Assembly: GCF_001902635.1 (NCBI RefSeq)
Contig: NZ_MJAO01000035.1
Location: forward strand, 1 to 33,517
DNA length: 33,517 bases
Reading direction: 5' to 3'
Source of the DNA: Serratia marcescens
GTDB lineage: Bacteria; Pseudomonadota; Gammaproteobacteria; Enterobacterales; Enterobacteriaceae
Part shown: positions 18,208 to 26,140 of the stretch, one piece after another
How positions within the stretch are numbered: position 1 is the first letter of the stretch
How the letters are laid out: each line of letters starts with the position of its first letter
Position numbers and translations under genes: made by a program
The notes under the pieces: model-generated
The model's database searches: none
What the model saw: only the letters and a program-made list of their open reading frames with translations
Told to the model about the DNA's origin: nothing

Positions 18208-19541
18208 GTACGCAGCACCGCAAAGAGTTCAAGTTTCACCTCTCCCAGAGAACGCGGGGTATAGAAGGTACAACTGCCCATTTCAAGCATGGTCCGGGCC
18301 ACGTCAGAACTCAGGTCCAGCGAGAAGTACTGGTTCTCCAGGCGCAGAGGGATCGCGGCGGGAACATGCGTCAGAGGATTGATCTCTATTCCGCTCAGCG
18401 CCACGTTCACCACATCCGAGACATCCTCAAAGCTGCCCGCCTTGCACAGCTGCGGGAACCGGGTCTGGAGCTCGTGATTCGGCATGGAGGAACGCACCGA
18501 GAGATAAAAATCGGCCCCTTCGCGCAGGCGCGCATCGTGAAGGGATCCTTTCCAGATTTGGTCCTGATGCTCAAGCTGAATACTGACAACCCGCGATGGC
18601 AGGCTGGCTTCCAGTAACTTATCCAGCAGGGCCAGTAACGGCGGGAAGACCCGTTCAGGTACGGCATGCTGGTACGCCGGAATATCACTGGCATCGTGCT
18701 CCAGCGAAAAGGTCAGCAGGCTGCCAGCCAGACGCGCCAGTTCACGCCAGAACAGTTCCGGATGACGCCCTGGGGTCTGCAGAAGTTCAGTGAGAACAGG
18801 CTCGGCACTGTTCAGGGCATTGAGCAGCCAGAACAGGGAGACATCCGCGACCGCAAAGTCAGCCATCCGCTCATTACTCTCACGGCGCATGGACATCAGA
18901 CGCTTGCGTCGTGCCTGCAGACGAACCAGCAGATCACCCAGTTCAGTGGTCAGCAACGGGCTCGCAGAAACGGAAAGCATCGGCGGAATGAAAGCCGGGT
19001 CCCGGCTCCATTGCCCCTGTGCATTACGCACCAGACGGGCGACCGGACAGGTCAGATATGCGGTATTTTCCTGAGTGGACAAACGCAGTGTAATGGCATT
19101 ACGCAGAATGGCCAGTTCACCGCTTTCACGCCCGGCCAGTTCCTGCACCACCACACGTTCCGCTTTCCAGCGACGCGGACGTTCACTGTCCTGCCCATTA
19201 TCAAGGTTGCCACCGCTGGCGCTCAGCATCGGCAGTGCAACAACCACGTCAACAGTCTCACTACCCTGTTCTGCGGATAAATCACAGACTGGCGGAAGAT
19301 TATCCGCCAGATCTGTATCAACAATCGTGCCATCCTGGAAACATATCACCAGACGGGTGGCATTCAGACGAGACAACGCCAGAGCGGCATCATCAAACTC
19401 TGCGGCCACCACGCCCCAGGGATAAGAAAACCCCATCCGGGCGACGGTGTCGGCAATATGCGCGTTCCAGCGGGCCTGTTGCTGGAACTGTTGCGGGGCA
19501 AGCGCAGCCCCGTCCTCCCAAAGCGGGCGATAAATTTTCAT
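18204..19541 (-). CDS. tssK: TssK baseplate protein
   Basis: 445 residues, the usual TssK length. It begins MKIYRPLWEDGAALAPQQF, a family hallmark (the LxPQHFQ-like motif follows the start). TssK trimers link the baseplate wedges to the membrane complex through TssL and TssM. It is placed between tssC and tssL with an 18-bp gap upstream and a 4-nt overlap downstream, the common order in this T6SS subtype. Confidence 0.95.
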   Translation of the reverse strand: MKIYRPLWEDGAALAPQQFQQQARWNAHIADTVARMGFSYPWGVVAAEFDDAALALSRLNATRLVICFQDGTIVDTDLADNLPPVCDLSAEQGSETVDVVVALPMLSASGGNLDNGQDSERPRRWKAERVVVQELAGRESGELAILRNAITLRLSTQENTAYLTCPVARLVRNAQGQWSRDPAFIPPMLSVSASPLLTTELGDLLVRLQARRKRLMSMRRESNERMADFAVADVSLFWLLNALNSAEPVLTELLQTPGRHPELFWRELARLAGSLLTFSLEHDASDIPAYQHAVPERVFPPLLALLDKLLEASLPSRVVSIQLEHQDQIWKGSLHDARLREGADFYLSVRSSMPNHELQTRFPQLCKAGSFEDVSDVVNVALSGIEINPLTHVPAAIPLRLENQYFSLDLSSDVARTMLEMGSCTFYTPRSLGEVKLELFAVLRT

Positions 19542-19559
19542 CCCTGATAACCCCTTGCC

Positions 19560-21107
19560 TTATGATTTGGCTTTCGGCATCTGGGAAACCAGCGACAGGT
19601 TGACATCCATCCCTTCCACCTGGAAGTGCGGCACGGCATACAGCTTCACGCGGAAGAAGCCCGGGTTGTCTTCGATGTCTTCCACCACCACTTTCGCGTC
19701 GCGCAGCGGGTGAGAGGCTTGTAGCTCGTCGCCCGGGTCGGTCATTTCGGTCACCAGACCGCGAACCCAGGTATTGAGCTCCAGCTCCAGCAAACGACGG
19801 TCCTTGGTGGTCCCGATGTTTTCACGCTGAATCAGCTTCAGGTAGTGCGCGATGCGCGACAGCAGGAAGATGTACGGCAGACGCGAGTTGATACGGCTGT
19901 TGGCCGTTGCATCTGAGGTGTCATACAGCGCAGGTTTCTGGGTCGAGTTCGCCGAGAAGAAGCAGGAGTAATCGCGGTTCTTGTAGTAGGACAGCGGGAT
20001 GAAACCGAGGTTGGCGAATTCAAATTCGCGGGTTTCGGGGATCATCACCTCGGACGGGATCTTCACCTGATTGCCGGTACCGAGGTCATACAGATGGATC
20101 GGCAGGTCTTTCACTGCACCACCCGCCTGCGGGCCACGGATTTGTACGCACCAGCCGTTGTTGATGAAGCTGCGCACCATATTGGCCGCAAAGGCAAAGG
20201 AGGCGTTAGTCCACAGGTATTTGTCGTGCTCCGGGCCTTTCACTTCCTCGACATAGTTGAAGCTGCGCACCGGCACAGTGTCCGGACCATACGGCAGACG
20301 GCCCAGTACGCGTGGCATCACCAGGCCAATGTAACGACTGTCATCGGTCTCGCGGAAGGATTTCCACTTAATGTATTCTGCTCGGTCAAAGTAGTTGCCG
20401 ATATCTTTAATCGCAGCAACTTCTTCCATAGAATCTTTCAGGAAGAATTTCGGACCTGCCGAACCGATAAACGGCATATGCGCAGCAGCTGAGACTTTGG
20501 AGATATTACGCAACAGCGCGACGTCCTGCGCAGAGGCATCAAATTCATAGGCAGAAATCAGTGCGGCAATCGGCTCTCCACCCGGGCTGTCGTACTCTGC
20601 GGTATAGGTGTGCTGGTATAATCCGCTCTGAATAATCTCCGGCGCATCTTCAAAATCCTGACGCAAGTCGTCTTTCGACAGGTCAAGCAGTTCGATTTTG
20701 ACGTTTTGACGGAAATCGGTTTTATCCACCAGAGATTTGGCGCCACGCCACAGCGATTCAACACGCTGGAATGCCTCATGGTGCATCACCGCATCCAACT
20801 GGCGGCTAATCTGGTAATCGAGCTCAGCGATATGGTGGTCAATCAGCGTCTTGTCCAGCTTCTCGACTTTTGAGCCCGCTTTCGTCAGGCACTCCAGAAA
20901 GACCTGCATACCGGCCGTTAACCGCTCATCCGCCGTTGCATCCGACATCGCCTGCGCATCCTGCCAGATATCCAGCGCACTCAGCTCTGACACCGGACTC
21001 AGATTGATTTTTTCAAACAGGGATGCATACACACCGCCCGCTTCCGGACGCTCCAGTACCACACTCTCGCCACCAGCGGCGTTCTCATTTTTTACAGACA
21101 TCAGCAT
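19560..21107 (-). CDS. tssC: TssC (VipB) T6SS sheath large subunit
   Basis: 515 residues. Typical TssC features: SRQLDAVMHHEAFQRVESLW near residue 100, PFIGSAGPKFF, VMPRVLGRLPYG, and NTWVRGLVTEMTDP towards the C terminus. With TssB it forms the contractile cytoplasmic sheath around the Hcp tube. Two start codons are possible, at 21107 (MLMSVKN) and 21101 (MSVKN); an AAGAG site precedes both and the choice changes only two residues. It follows tssB after 34 bp. Confidence 0.96.
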   Translation of the reverse strand: MLMSVKNENAAGGESVVLERPEAGGVYASLFEKINLSPVSELSALDIWQDAQAMSDATADERLTAGMQVFLECLTKAGSKVEKLDKTLIDHHIAELDYQISRQLDAVMHHEAFQRVESLWRGAKSLVDKTDFRQNVKIELLDLSKDDLRQDFEDAPEIIQSGLYQHTYTAEYDSPGGEPIAALISAYEFDASAQDVALLRNISKVSAAAHMPFIGSAGPKFFLKDSMEEVAAIKDIGNYFDRAEYIKWKSFRETDDSRYIGLVMPRVLGRLPYGPDTVPVRSFNYVEEVKGPEHDKYLWTNASFAFAANMVRSFINNGWCVQIRGPQAGGAVKDLPIHLYDLGTGNQVKIPSEVMIPETREFEFANLGFIPLSYYKNRDYSCFFSANSTQKPALYDTSDATANSRINSRLPYIFLLSRIAHYLKLIQRENIGTTKDRRLLELELNTWVRGLVTEMTDPGDELQASHPLRDAKVVVEDIEDNPGFFRVKLYAVPHFQVEGMDVNLSLVSQMPKAKS

Positions 21108-21141
21108 TTTCTCTTCATTAATCCGTTAAACATCGCGACCG

Positions 21142-21639
21142 TCAGGCTTGCTTCGGTGCCAGGGCAGACAGCTCACTGCGCAATTCAGCGCTCAGCGCCG
21201 GGTCGAGCAGAATTTTTTCCAGCTCTTTACGGAAGGTTTGGTTGTCCAAAAGATTGGCTTTGAGGTCACGAAGGAGGTTACGCATGGCGAGCATGGCTTT
21301 AAGCTGAGGGATTTGGCGGGCTACCTGTTCCGGCTCAAAGTCTTTCATTTCATTGAAAGAAAGACTGACGTTTTCCTCACTGCCATCGCCGGCCAGCGTG
21401 TTTACAACGGAAAGGTTTACAGAAGGGGAAAACTCGGATAACACGTTGTCAAAATTGTTTTTATTGATACTGACAGACTCACGCTCCGACACGGGACGTT
21501 GCTCGGCGCCATTGCTGTAATCGCCCACCACCATTAATTTCAAGGGGAGCTCAGTTTTCTTGCTCGCTCCACCGGTATGCAAATCGAGTTTGAGATTAAT
21601 ACGCGCTTTGGGGATCTCGGACTGATAGGAGTTAGACAT
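21142..21639 (-). CDS. tssB: TssB (VipA) T6SS sheath small subunit
   Basis: 165 residues with the TssB family core: ARINLKLDLHTGGASKKTEL, LKLMVVGDYSNG, INKNNFDNVL and the C-terminal helix LRDLKANLLDN. It pairs with TssC to form the sheath and is the first gene of the visible T6SS transcript. AGGGACAG lies just upstream of the ATG. The 500-bp AT-rich stretch before it must contain the promoter of the locus, although no clear sigma-70 or sigma-54 boxes could be picked by eye. Confidence 0.95.
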   Translation of the reverse strand: MSNSYQSEIPKARINLKLDLHTGGASKKTELPLKLMVVGDYSNGAEQRPVSERESVSINKNNFDNVLSEFSPSVNLSVVNTLAGDGSEENVSLSFNEMKDFEPEQVARQIPQLKAMLAMRNLLRDLKANLLDNQTFRKELEKILLDPALSAELRSELSALAPKQA

Positions 21640-22155
21640 GGCTGTCCCTGTTCTATGGAATCGATAGAAATGGTCAATGCCACTGTGGAATTCATAAGAA
21701 AAGCTAACCCTGCCAGAACAACTATCCCTTCACGTCATCCAACGACGCCAACAAAACCAGGGTCAAAAGTAGGTACATTCCATTTACCAGCGAGCATGAC
21801 ACAGTGTTTTTAAGCATTTGTCTGAAGTTGGAGGATTTCGGATAAATACCTATTGCCGAAGTGTAAAAACGTTAGCCAGGCTATTGGAAACAAAAACATG
21901 TAACAAAATTTTACAGATAGCGAATTTAACAAAAATAGATCATCAAATTGATTAATAAGAACTTTCTTAGAAAAAACATCACAAACCGCATGGGGTAAGG
22001 GTGTGCGGAAAATGATCAGTTTGACTTAAGTACAAGATTGAGCAAATTACGACCACTTCGTGCGAAAAGTCTTATTTAAAACTTTATTAAAAAAATGAGA
22101 GGCCACACATGACTGGACAAGCAGAAAGATAACGATCCGACTTAGCAGCAAGGTT
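21640..22155. other. AT-rich non-coding region upstream of tssB
   Basis: About 515 bp, much richer in A+T than the T6SS genes, with no credible gene on either strand. It must hold the tssB promoter. The AT bias is compatible with H-NS silencing, which is common for T6SS loci in enterobacteria. A TGGCAGGGTTAGC-like stretch was checked for sigma-54 spacing and does not fit. Confidence 0.5.
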
Positions 22156-22368
22156 GTAAGCGTTAAGTGAGCACCGTATTGACGGCTATTTATTGGTAAG
22201 ATCCACGTTCCATGGCAGGAGTTCAGCCACTTTGTTCGACGGCCACTCCGGCAACACGCTAAGGATATATCGAAGGTAAGCCTTCAGATTGATGCCATTT
22301 AGCCTGCACGTACCGATCAGACCCTACAGCAGCGCTCCACGCTCACCACCGTAATCGCTCCCGAAGAG
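22156..22368 (-). pseudogene. IS66-family transposase (TnpC) 3' remnant with end of the element
   Basis: The minus strand encodes the characteristic C terminus of IS66 TnpC: LFGSDYGGERGALL, an in-frame stop (TAG at 22324-22326), then GLIGTCRLNG...AYLRYILSVLPEWPSNKV and ELLPWNVDLTNK, ending in TAG at 22186-22188. The internal stop is where relatives have a tyrosine (LLYSLIGT, from memory), so the gene is dead. About 30 bp past the stop the sequence GTAAGCG at 22156 matches the start of IS66-type terminal inverted repeats and marks the likely end of the element. The rest of the IS is missing because the sequence switches into a group II intron at about 22369. Confidence 0.85.
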
Positions 22369-22375
22369 CCGAGTC

Positions 22376-22441
22376 AGCCGGAGAGAATTTCACTCCGGCT
22401 GCTCACAGAACCGTATGTGACACTCTCGTGTCATACGGCTT
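22376..22441 (-). ncRNA. Group II intron domains V and VI
   Basis: Domain V is the 34-nt hairpin at 22408-22441 (minus strand), beginning AAGCCGTATGACAC with a GAGA tetraloop and ending CATACGGTTC, carrying the AGC catalytic triad near its 5' end. Domain VI follows as an 8-bp stem (AGCCGGAG / CTCCGGCT at 22393-22400 and 22376-22383) with a nearby unpaired A that would be the branch point. Without domains I-IV it cannot splice. Confidence 0.85.
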
Positions 22442-22488
22442 TTGATCACTCATTCGATGCACCTGGTAAATACCAGTGAATAAACAAC

Positions 22489-22593
22489 TTAGGATACCGT
22501 CTGCTGTTTGGCTAATGACGGTGAATGGTTCAGTTTGGGAAGGGCAGTAAACCGCCAACGTGGCTTGCCGCCTGCGCCCTGTAGATTGTCTGA
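22489..22593 (-). pseudogene. Group II intron reverse transcriptase/maturase, C-terminal fragment
   Basis: An open stretch on the minus strand reading NLQGAGGKPRWRFTALPKLN and then HSPSLAKQQTVS before TAA (22489-22491). This is the conserved C-terminal end of bacterial group II intron-encoded proteins of the kind found in E. coli. A stop codon at 22594-22596 in the same frame marks the break point. Only about 34 codons remain, with no start codon. Confidence 0.8.
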
Positions 22594-22658
22594 TTATTTA
22601 TCGGATGGTGACGTAAGAAATGGGGTAACTGTTTAACGGTCATCGGCTCAAGGCTGGG

Positions 22659-22865
22659 TTATGCACGAGATTTATCTATACGACCTTGCAGCCAGACGTG
22701 AACCTCGCTTTGCAACCAGCGGGAGCTGCGTCCCAGCTTTATGGGTTTCGGAAAGTCCCCGTCTTTTATCAACTTGTAGAACCATTTATCCGTCAGGCCT
22801 GTCAGCCGAGTGATAAAGGCCATGTCAACAAATTGGTCGCTGAGCAGAGGGTATTCGTTTGTCAT
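22659..22865 (-). CDS. alpA: AlpA-family DNA-binding regulator
   Basis: 68 residues with the AlpA/MerR-like winged-helix motif: FITRLTGLTDKWFYKLIKDG (helix-turn-helix) followed by FPKPIKLGRSSRWLQSEVHVW. The start at 22865 (MTNEYPLL) has GGAG 8 nt upstream and is preferred over the in-frame ATG at 22916. In CP4-57, AlpA activates the excision/integration genes of the island; here it identifies the start of a P4/CP4-like island. The next gene upstream is the YagK/YfjJ-like protein on the same strand with a 129-bp gap. Confidence 0.9.
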   Translation of the reverse strand: MTNEYPLLSDQFVDMAFITRLTGLTDKWFYKLIKDGDFPKPIKLGRSSRWLQSEVHVWLQGRIDKSRA

Positions 22866-22994
22866 CGTTTTATCTCCAAAAGTAAGTGGAGAAGGCACCA
22901 AGCGAGATACCTTCAAACGATGTCGGGCTGACGTAATTTTTAATCATCAGGCCCATTCACTTGCCCCATTGAATGGGTGGGAATAATGTTTCCC

Positions 22995-23585
22995 TTAACT
23001 ACCGACTTGACTGTTCGGTTGACGGGGTCTGCCTCTCAGAACCGGAGCCGGTACGGCGCTCAGCCAATAAATCGGCCGCTCCGTACGTTGACTTAATTTA
23101 GCCAGATAACTCAGGATGTACTGCATTCCCATGCGCCCGTGCGTATCTGATGCCGCGACCACCCATTCCCCTTTCGCGCGGTAAAACGATTTGGGTTCAC
23201 ATCGGTGGGTGTAACCCTCCCCATCGGTAATATCATCCCAGCGCAGTTGTATTTGCTCCCAGAATGGCCAGGCTTTTCGATGACGCTGACCGTCGATATA
23301 AAACGCCGCATGCACATGAAAACGGTGCCGTTCCGTATATTCCATGACCCAGACATGACCAACCAGCCCAGGGATATCTGCACATTGCGCTATCAGATAG
23401 GTCATATGCGCCGCCAGTTCATTCTCGTCTGCATCCCAAAAGGCATCACTGTCACGTCGATAGGCAAAATCGACCCTGAGCATGAGCAACTTGGAGTAGC
23501 GTGAAAATAACGCTTCCTGATGCATCTGTAATTGATTTTGTAAAATGCTGTCGGATTGATGATTCGTATTAAGGGTGTGTCTCAT
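22995..23585 (-). CDS. YagK/YfjJ family protein (inovirus Gp2-like), possible HUH replication initiator
   Basis: 196 residues of the YagK/YfjJ C-terminal domain family, often annotated as inovirus Gp2. Visible motifs: LLMLRVDFAYRRD, VWVMEYTERHRFHVHAAFYI with an HVH (His-hydrophobic-His) pair, and a later MGMQYILSYLAK with two tyrosines and a lysine. The order HUH then Y-containing helix is what rolling-circle HUH endonucleases show, so it may be a Rep-type enzyme. In CP4-57 the homologue yfjJ lies close to alpA, as here. A basic, proline-rich tail (VLRGRPRQPNSQ) ends the protein. Biochemical function is not established as far as I know. Confidence 0.85.
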   Translation of the reverse strand: MRHTLNTNHQSDSILQNQLQMHQEALFSRYSKLLMLRVDFAYRRDSDAFWDADENELAAHMTYLIAQCADIPGLVGHVWVMEYTERHRFHVHAAFYIDGQRHRKAWPFWEQIQLRWDDITDGEGYTHRCEPKSFYRAKGEWVVAASDTHGRMGMQYILSYLAKLSQRTERPIYWLSAVPAPVLRGRPRQPNSQVGS

Positions 23586-24452
23586 GATGATTCTCCAGTT
23601 TAGGTATCGCTATCATGAAATACCCGGAGGGCGTCATTTTTTAACGCTGACGCTCACGACAGGTGCCATGCGCAACGTATAACATCGAGATAATCCACCC
23701 TTGTCACTCAGCATAGATTCTGAAATTTCAGCACGAGGCAATCCTCTTAGGCGATCAGATGATGGACAGAGTAAACGCAGAATAATTCATTGACGGCGTT
23801 TGGGTCATCAACCTGTATTGGAAAGTTAGGTTAACGCATTAGGTGACGATATCGGTGCAACTTATCATCACAATGGTGTGTGGTGCTTATTATTTAATTA
23901 AATAATACTATTTACCTAAATAATTCATGGCGTCGTTAATTAAATATGATTATTATCGCCGTCAAGGGAAAGAAAAAACCTGCCAGCAACCATTTTCGGT
24001 TTTTACTCCGGCAACATATTCATCGAAGCCTTGTCATCAATCTTGTACTGTTCATCGTATCATTGACTCATGATCTCAAAATGGAAATAAAGTGTCATGA
24101 ATGGACATTCAGCGAGGAGGGGGGTAACCATGGGCCGACAACATGAGCGTAACGTTAACATCCCGCTATGGTAGATAGCACATTGCTGCATGTTGATACC
24201 TGCATCGATGGACTGCCGCTGACGATTCGAGCATGATGTCAATTCAATACATCCAGAATGTTGTTTTCGGCTGACGAGAAAACCTGTGGCTATAGGGAAA
24301 TCATCAAAAAACGTATGTGATAGTAGTGACAACGTGAGGATAAAAATGCGTATAAATGCGACAAAAAGTCGTGTATCATTGCGCCAATTCTACGGCATAG
24401 TTACGCCGTAATCGTCCGGATAATGCACTAATCCTTAGGGTGACTAACGATA
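23586..24452. other. Long non-coding region of the island
   Basis: 867 bp without a convincing gene: the available frames have no homology I recognise, and most lack good ribosome binding sites. The centre (about 23890-23960) is very AT-rich. It separates divergently oriented genes (minus-strand Gp2-like, plus-strand unknown), so it must contain promoters for both, and could hold an origin or AlpA-type binding sites; none can be demonstrated by eye. Confidence 0.5.
24391..24410. promoter_or_regulatory. Inverted repeat upstream of the 286-aa unknown gene
   Basis: TACGGC and GCCGTA separated by 8 nt, located 43 bp before the ATG and just downstream of a TATCAT that could be a -10 box (24374-24379). 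Possible operator for autoregulation, or a leader hairpin in the mRNA. Confidence 0.4.
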
Positions 24453-25313
24453 ATGAAATCACAACCAACCTTAAACTCCCCATTCCCCCTGCAGTCTAAT
24501 GACATAGAAGCCTGCCATTTTTTCATTGATTACCTTGACGACAGAAGGCTCCTGCGAGACAACATACCCTTTCATTTTGATGGCCCGGCACATATCTGCA
24601 GCTATATTAACGATGAGCTAAATGATTACTTCGGAAAAGACACTAATTCTATTAATGAAGTGATATCGGATATGGTACATAACCTTAATGAACTCATGCC
24701 AACCGATGAAAACATGGCTCTGTTTCATAAAAACAAAAGAGCATGCTTCTGGTTTTGGTCTGAACTTCACTGTACAGATCGTCGGAGGCGTTTAAATTTC
24801 GACATCAAAAAACCCAACCCCGGAAACCACAGTGAAAGGGTTAAAGAGGTTGTCAGTAAATACAAAGCACTGTACTTATCAAAAAAACAACGCAGACTGC
24901 GTGAATTAAAAGAAGATTGGGCAAGAATAGTCAATAACGAATCATTTATGCGTTTTTTTTACGATATGGATGAAAGCACTTGTCAATACGTTTGGGACTA
25001 TCTTTGCGCACCAAAATATAATATTAGCAATATGTACAACCCGGTGAGTCATGAAGAGAGAAATTTATCCATATTTAATTTCTTTGATTTTTACATTTCA
25101 TCTTCCGCCGAAAAAGAGCTATTGGTAAATAAAATAAAGCCAGCCATCAATCAACGCAACCATAGAGAAAGGATGAAGGTTGGCAATATCAATAAACGAT
25201 TCTATCTAAAAAATGAAAACGTAGAAAAACTCAAAGGGATCCTCACCAAAAGAAGAATGACGGCAGATGAGTACTTCAACGACATTATTGAGCGTGATTC
25301 CAATGGAAAGTAA
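24453..25313 (+). CDS. Unknown protein, 286 aa, with a possible ribbon-helix-helix-like C terminus
   Basis: I do not recognise this protein. It is AT-rich compared with its neighbours, strongly charged and rich in aromatic residues, with no signal peptide or TM segment, so it is probably cytoplasmic. The middle (about residues 115-160) is basic and likely helical (KKQRRLRELKEDW). The last 40 residues have the pattern of a ribbon-helix-helix or CopG-like unit: a short strand (RFYLKN), a helix with EKLKGILTKRRM, then TADEYFNDIIERD. That would suggest DNA binding, but it is only a pattern match. AGGGTG lies upstream of the ATG and a hairpin terminator follows, so it is transcribed alone. Confidence 0.75.
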   Translation: MKSQPTLNSPFPLQSNDIEACHFFIDYLDDRRLLRDNIPFHFDGPAHICSYINDELNDYFGKDTNSINEVISDMVHNLNELMPTDENMALFHKNKRACFWFWSELHCTDRRRRLNFDIKKPNPGNHSERVKEVVSKYKALYLSKKQRRLRELKEDWARIVNNESFMRFFYDMDESTCQYVWDYLCAPKYNISNMYNPVSHEERNLSIFNFFDFYISSSAEKELLVNKIKPAINQRNHRERMKVGNINKRFYLKNENVEKLKGILTKRRMTADEYFNDIIERDSNGK

Positions 25314-25344
25314 ATAGCTATTTAATTCTTATATCATCGCCCCC

Positions 25345-25400
25345 CCCCATTAAAGTCCGCACTTAGGTTAAATTAATGGGGTGTTATTTATTTTTTTTGC
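25345..25400 (+). terminator. Terminator-like hairpin after the unknown gene
   Basis: CCCCATTAA (25345-25353) pairs with TTAATGGGG (25373-25381) around a 19-nt loop and is followed by a T-rich run up to 25400. The large loop makes it a moderate candidate. Confidence 0.6.
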
Positions 25401-25564
25401 TTGTTCATGAGAAAACCTATTCAACATCAATAACTCTGCTCTGATATCAAGCAGGAACTCTCTACGCTAAAACTCAAAAAAATCTCACATCTATATTCCC
25501 CTCATGCTAATTCCGACAGAGAATGCTTTCTCTGCCTATTTGTTATTTTTCCGCAGGAGGATAT

Positions 25565-25786
25565 ATGCCTACCCCATCACCGTCTCAATCCGACAAGCCA
25601 CAGCCCGTCTCTTTTTTTTCCTGGCAGACCCTGTACCGTATTTTTCGCATGCTCGGTACGCTACTGACTTTGGTCCTGCGTCTGTGGCTCATGTTGCAAC
25701 CCGGTGGGCCACCGTTTCCATCGGCCCCAAAATCGTCCTCTTCCACCCGGTCCGACGTACACGGACCTGACAAGCACAAGGGTTGA
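25565..25786 (+). CDS. Small single-TM protein of unknown function
   Basis: 73 residues from the ATG at 25565, which has a near-perfect Shine-Dalgarno (GCAGGAGGATAT) directly upstream; this is the main reason to accept it as a gene. A polar N terminus (PTPSPSQSDKPQP) precedes one hydrophobic segment (about residues 17-43, LGTLLTLVLRLWLML) and a Pro/Ser-rich, basic tail. It is the first gene of the GC-richer envelope cargo and lies about 100 bp before the first GATC repeat. The family is not recognised. Confidence 0.6.
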   Translation: MPTPSPSQSDKPQPVSFFSWQTLYRIFRMLGTLLTLVLRLWLMLQPGGPPFPSAPKSSSSTRSDVHGPDKHKG

Positions 25787-25888
25787 ACAGCCTCTAGCCT
25801 TCCCATATCACTCCGAGCGAAAATGAAATAAAGCTCGTTACAACAATACGTTACGCGTTTTCGTAGCCCCCCCGTCGCAGACCCGCCA

Positions 25889-25975
25889 ATTGATCGTTTT
25901 CAACGATCGATTTCGCGTTATTGATCTGCACAACCCATTATCTTTGGCCTTCAACCGTCATTAAGATCGGCCAGG
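25889..25975 (+). promoter_or_regulatory. GATC-rich regulatory repeat A (Dam/OxyR-like)
   Basis: 87-bp element repeated at 27208 without gaps (about 63 of 87 positions identical by hand alignment). It contains GATC at 25892, 25905, 25923 and 25965. The first two form the perfect palindrome GATCGTTTTCAACGATC, which also reads as ATCG-N7-CGAT, the spacing of one OxyR dimer site (consensus ATAG-N7-CTAT); the second dimer site is degenerate here. The conserved CAACCCATTATCTTTG may carry a -10 box. It lies 166 bp upstream of the membrane/periplasmic gene pair. Confidence 0.6.
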
Positions 25976-26140
25976 GCGACGTTGCGGATGCCATCTTTTC
26001 CTCCGCTCAACGGATGCCAACGCTTCAAGCAACCACGCCGGCATCACTTTCTCTGCGCGTTGGCACACCACCCTTCCCGGCAGTAGGAAGCCGGATAGCC
26101 TTTCCTCACGATATGACTGTCACACAGGAGACAACCGTCT

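Larger units (their letters stand above)
22369..22593 (-). mobile_element. Group II intron 3' remnant inserted in the IS66 transposase
   Basis: Read on the minus strand, this holds the last 34 codons of a group II intron maturase, a spacer, ribozyme domain V and domain VI, and then the IS66 exon resumes at about 22368. The 5' part of the intron (domains I-IV and most of the maturase) is absent; homology stops near 22593, some 65 bp before the alpA gene. Group II introns of enterobacteria often lie inside IS elements. The exact 3' splice site (about 22369-22372) is uncertain. Confidence 0.85.

Noticed and set aside
21640-21760. Possible sigma-54 promoter (TGGCAGGGTTAGC on the minus strand) and a TTGACC box before tssB.
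   Set aside because: The GG-GC distance is two bases short for sigma-54, and the TTGACC pairs only with a poor -10 that would leave almost no leader.
24060-24332. 90-codon minus-strand frame in the non-coding gap.
   Set aside because: No family resemblance, no clear ribosome binding site, composition unlike the neighbouring genes.
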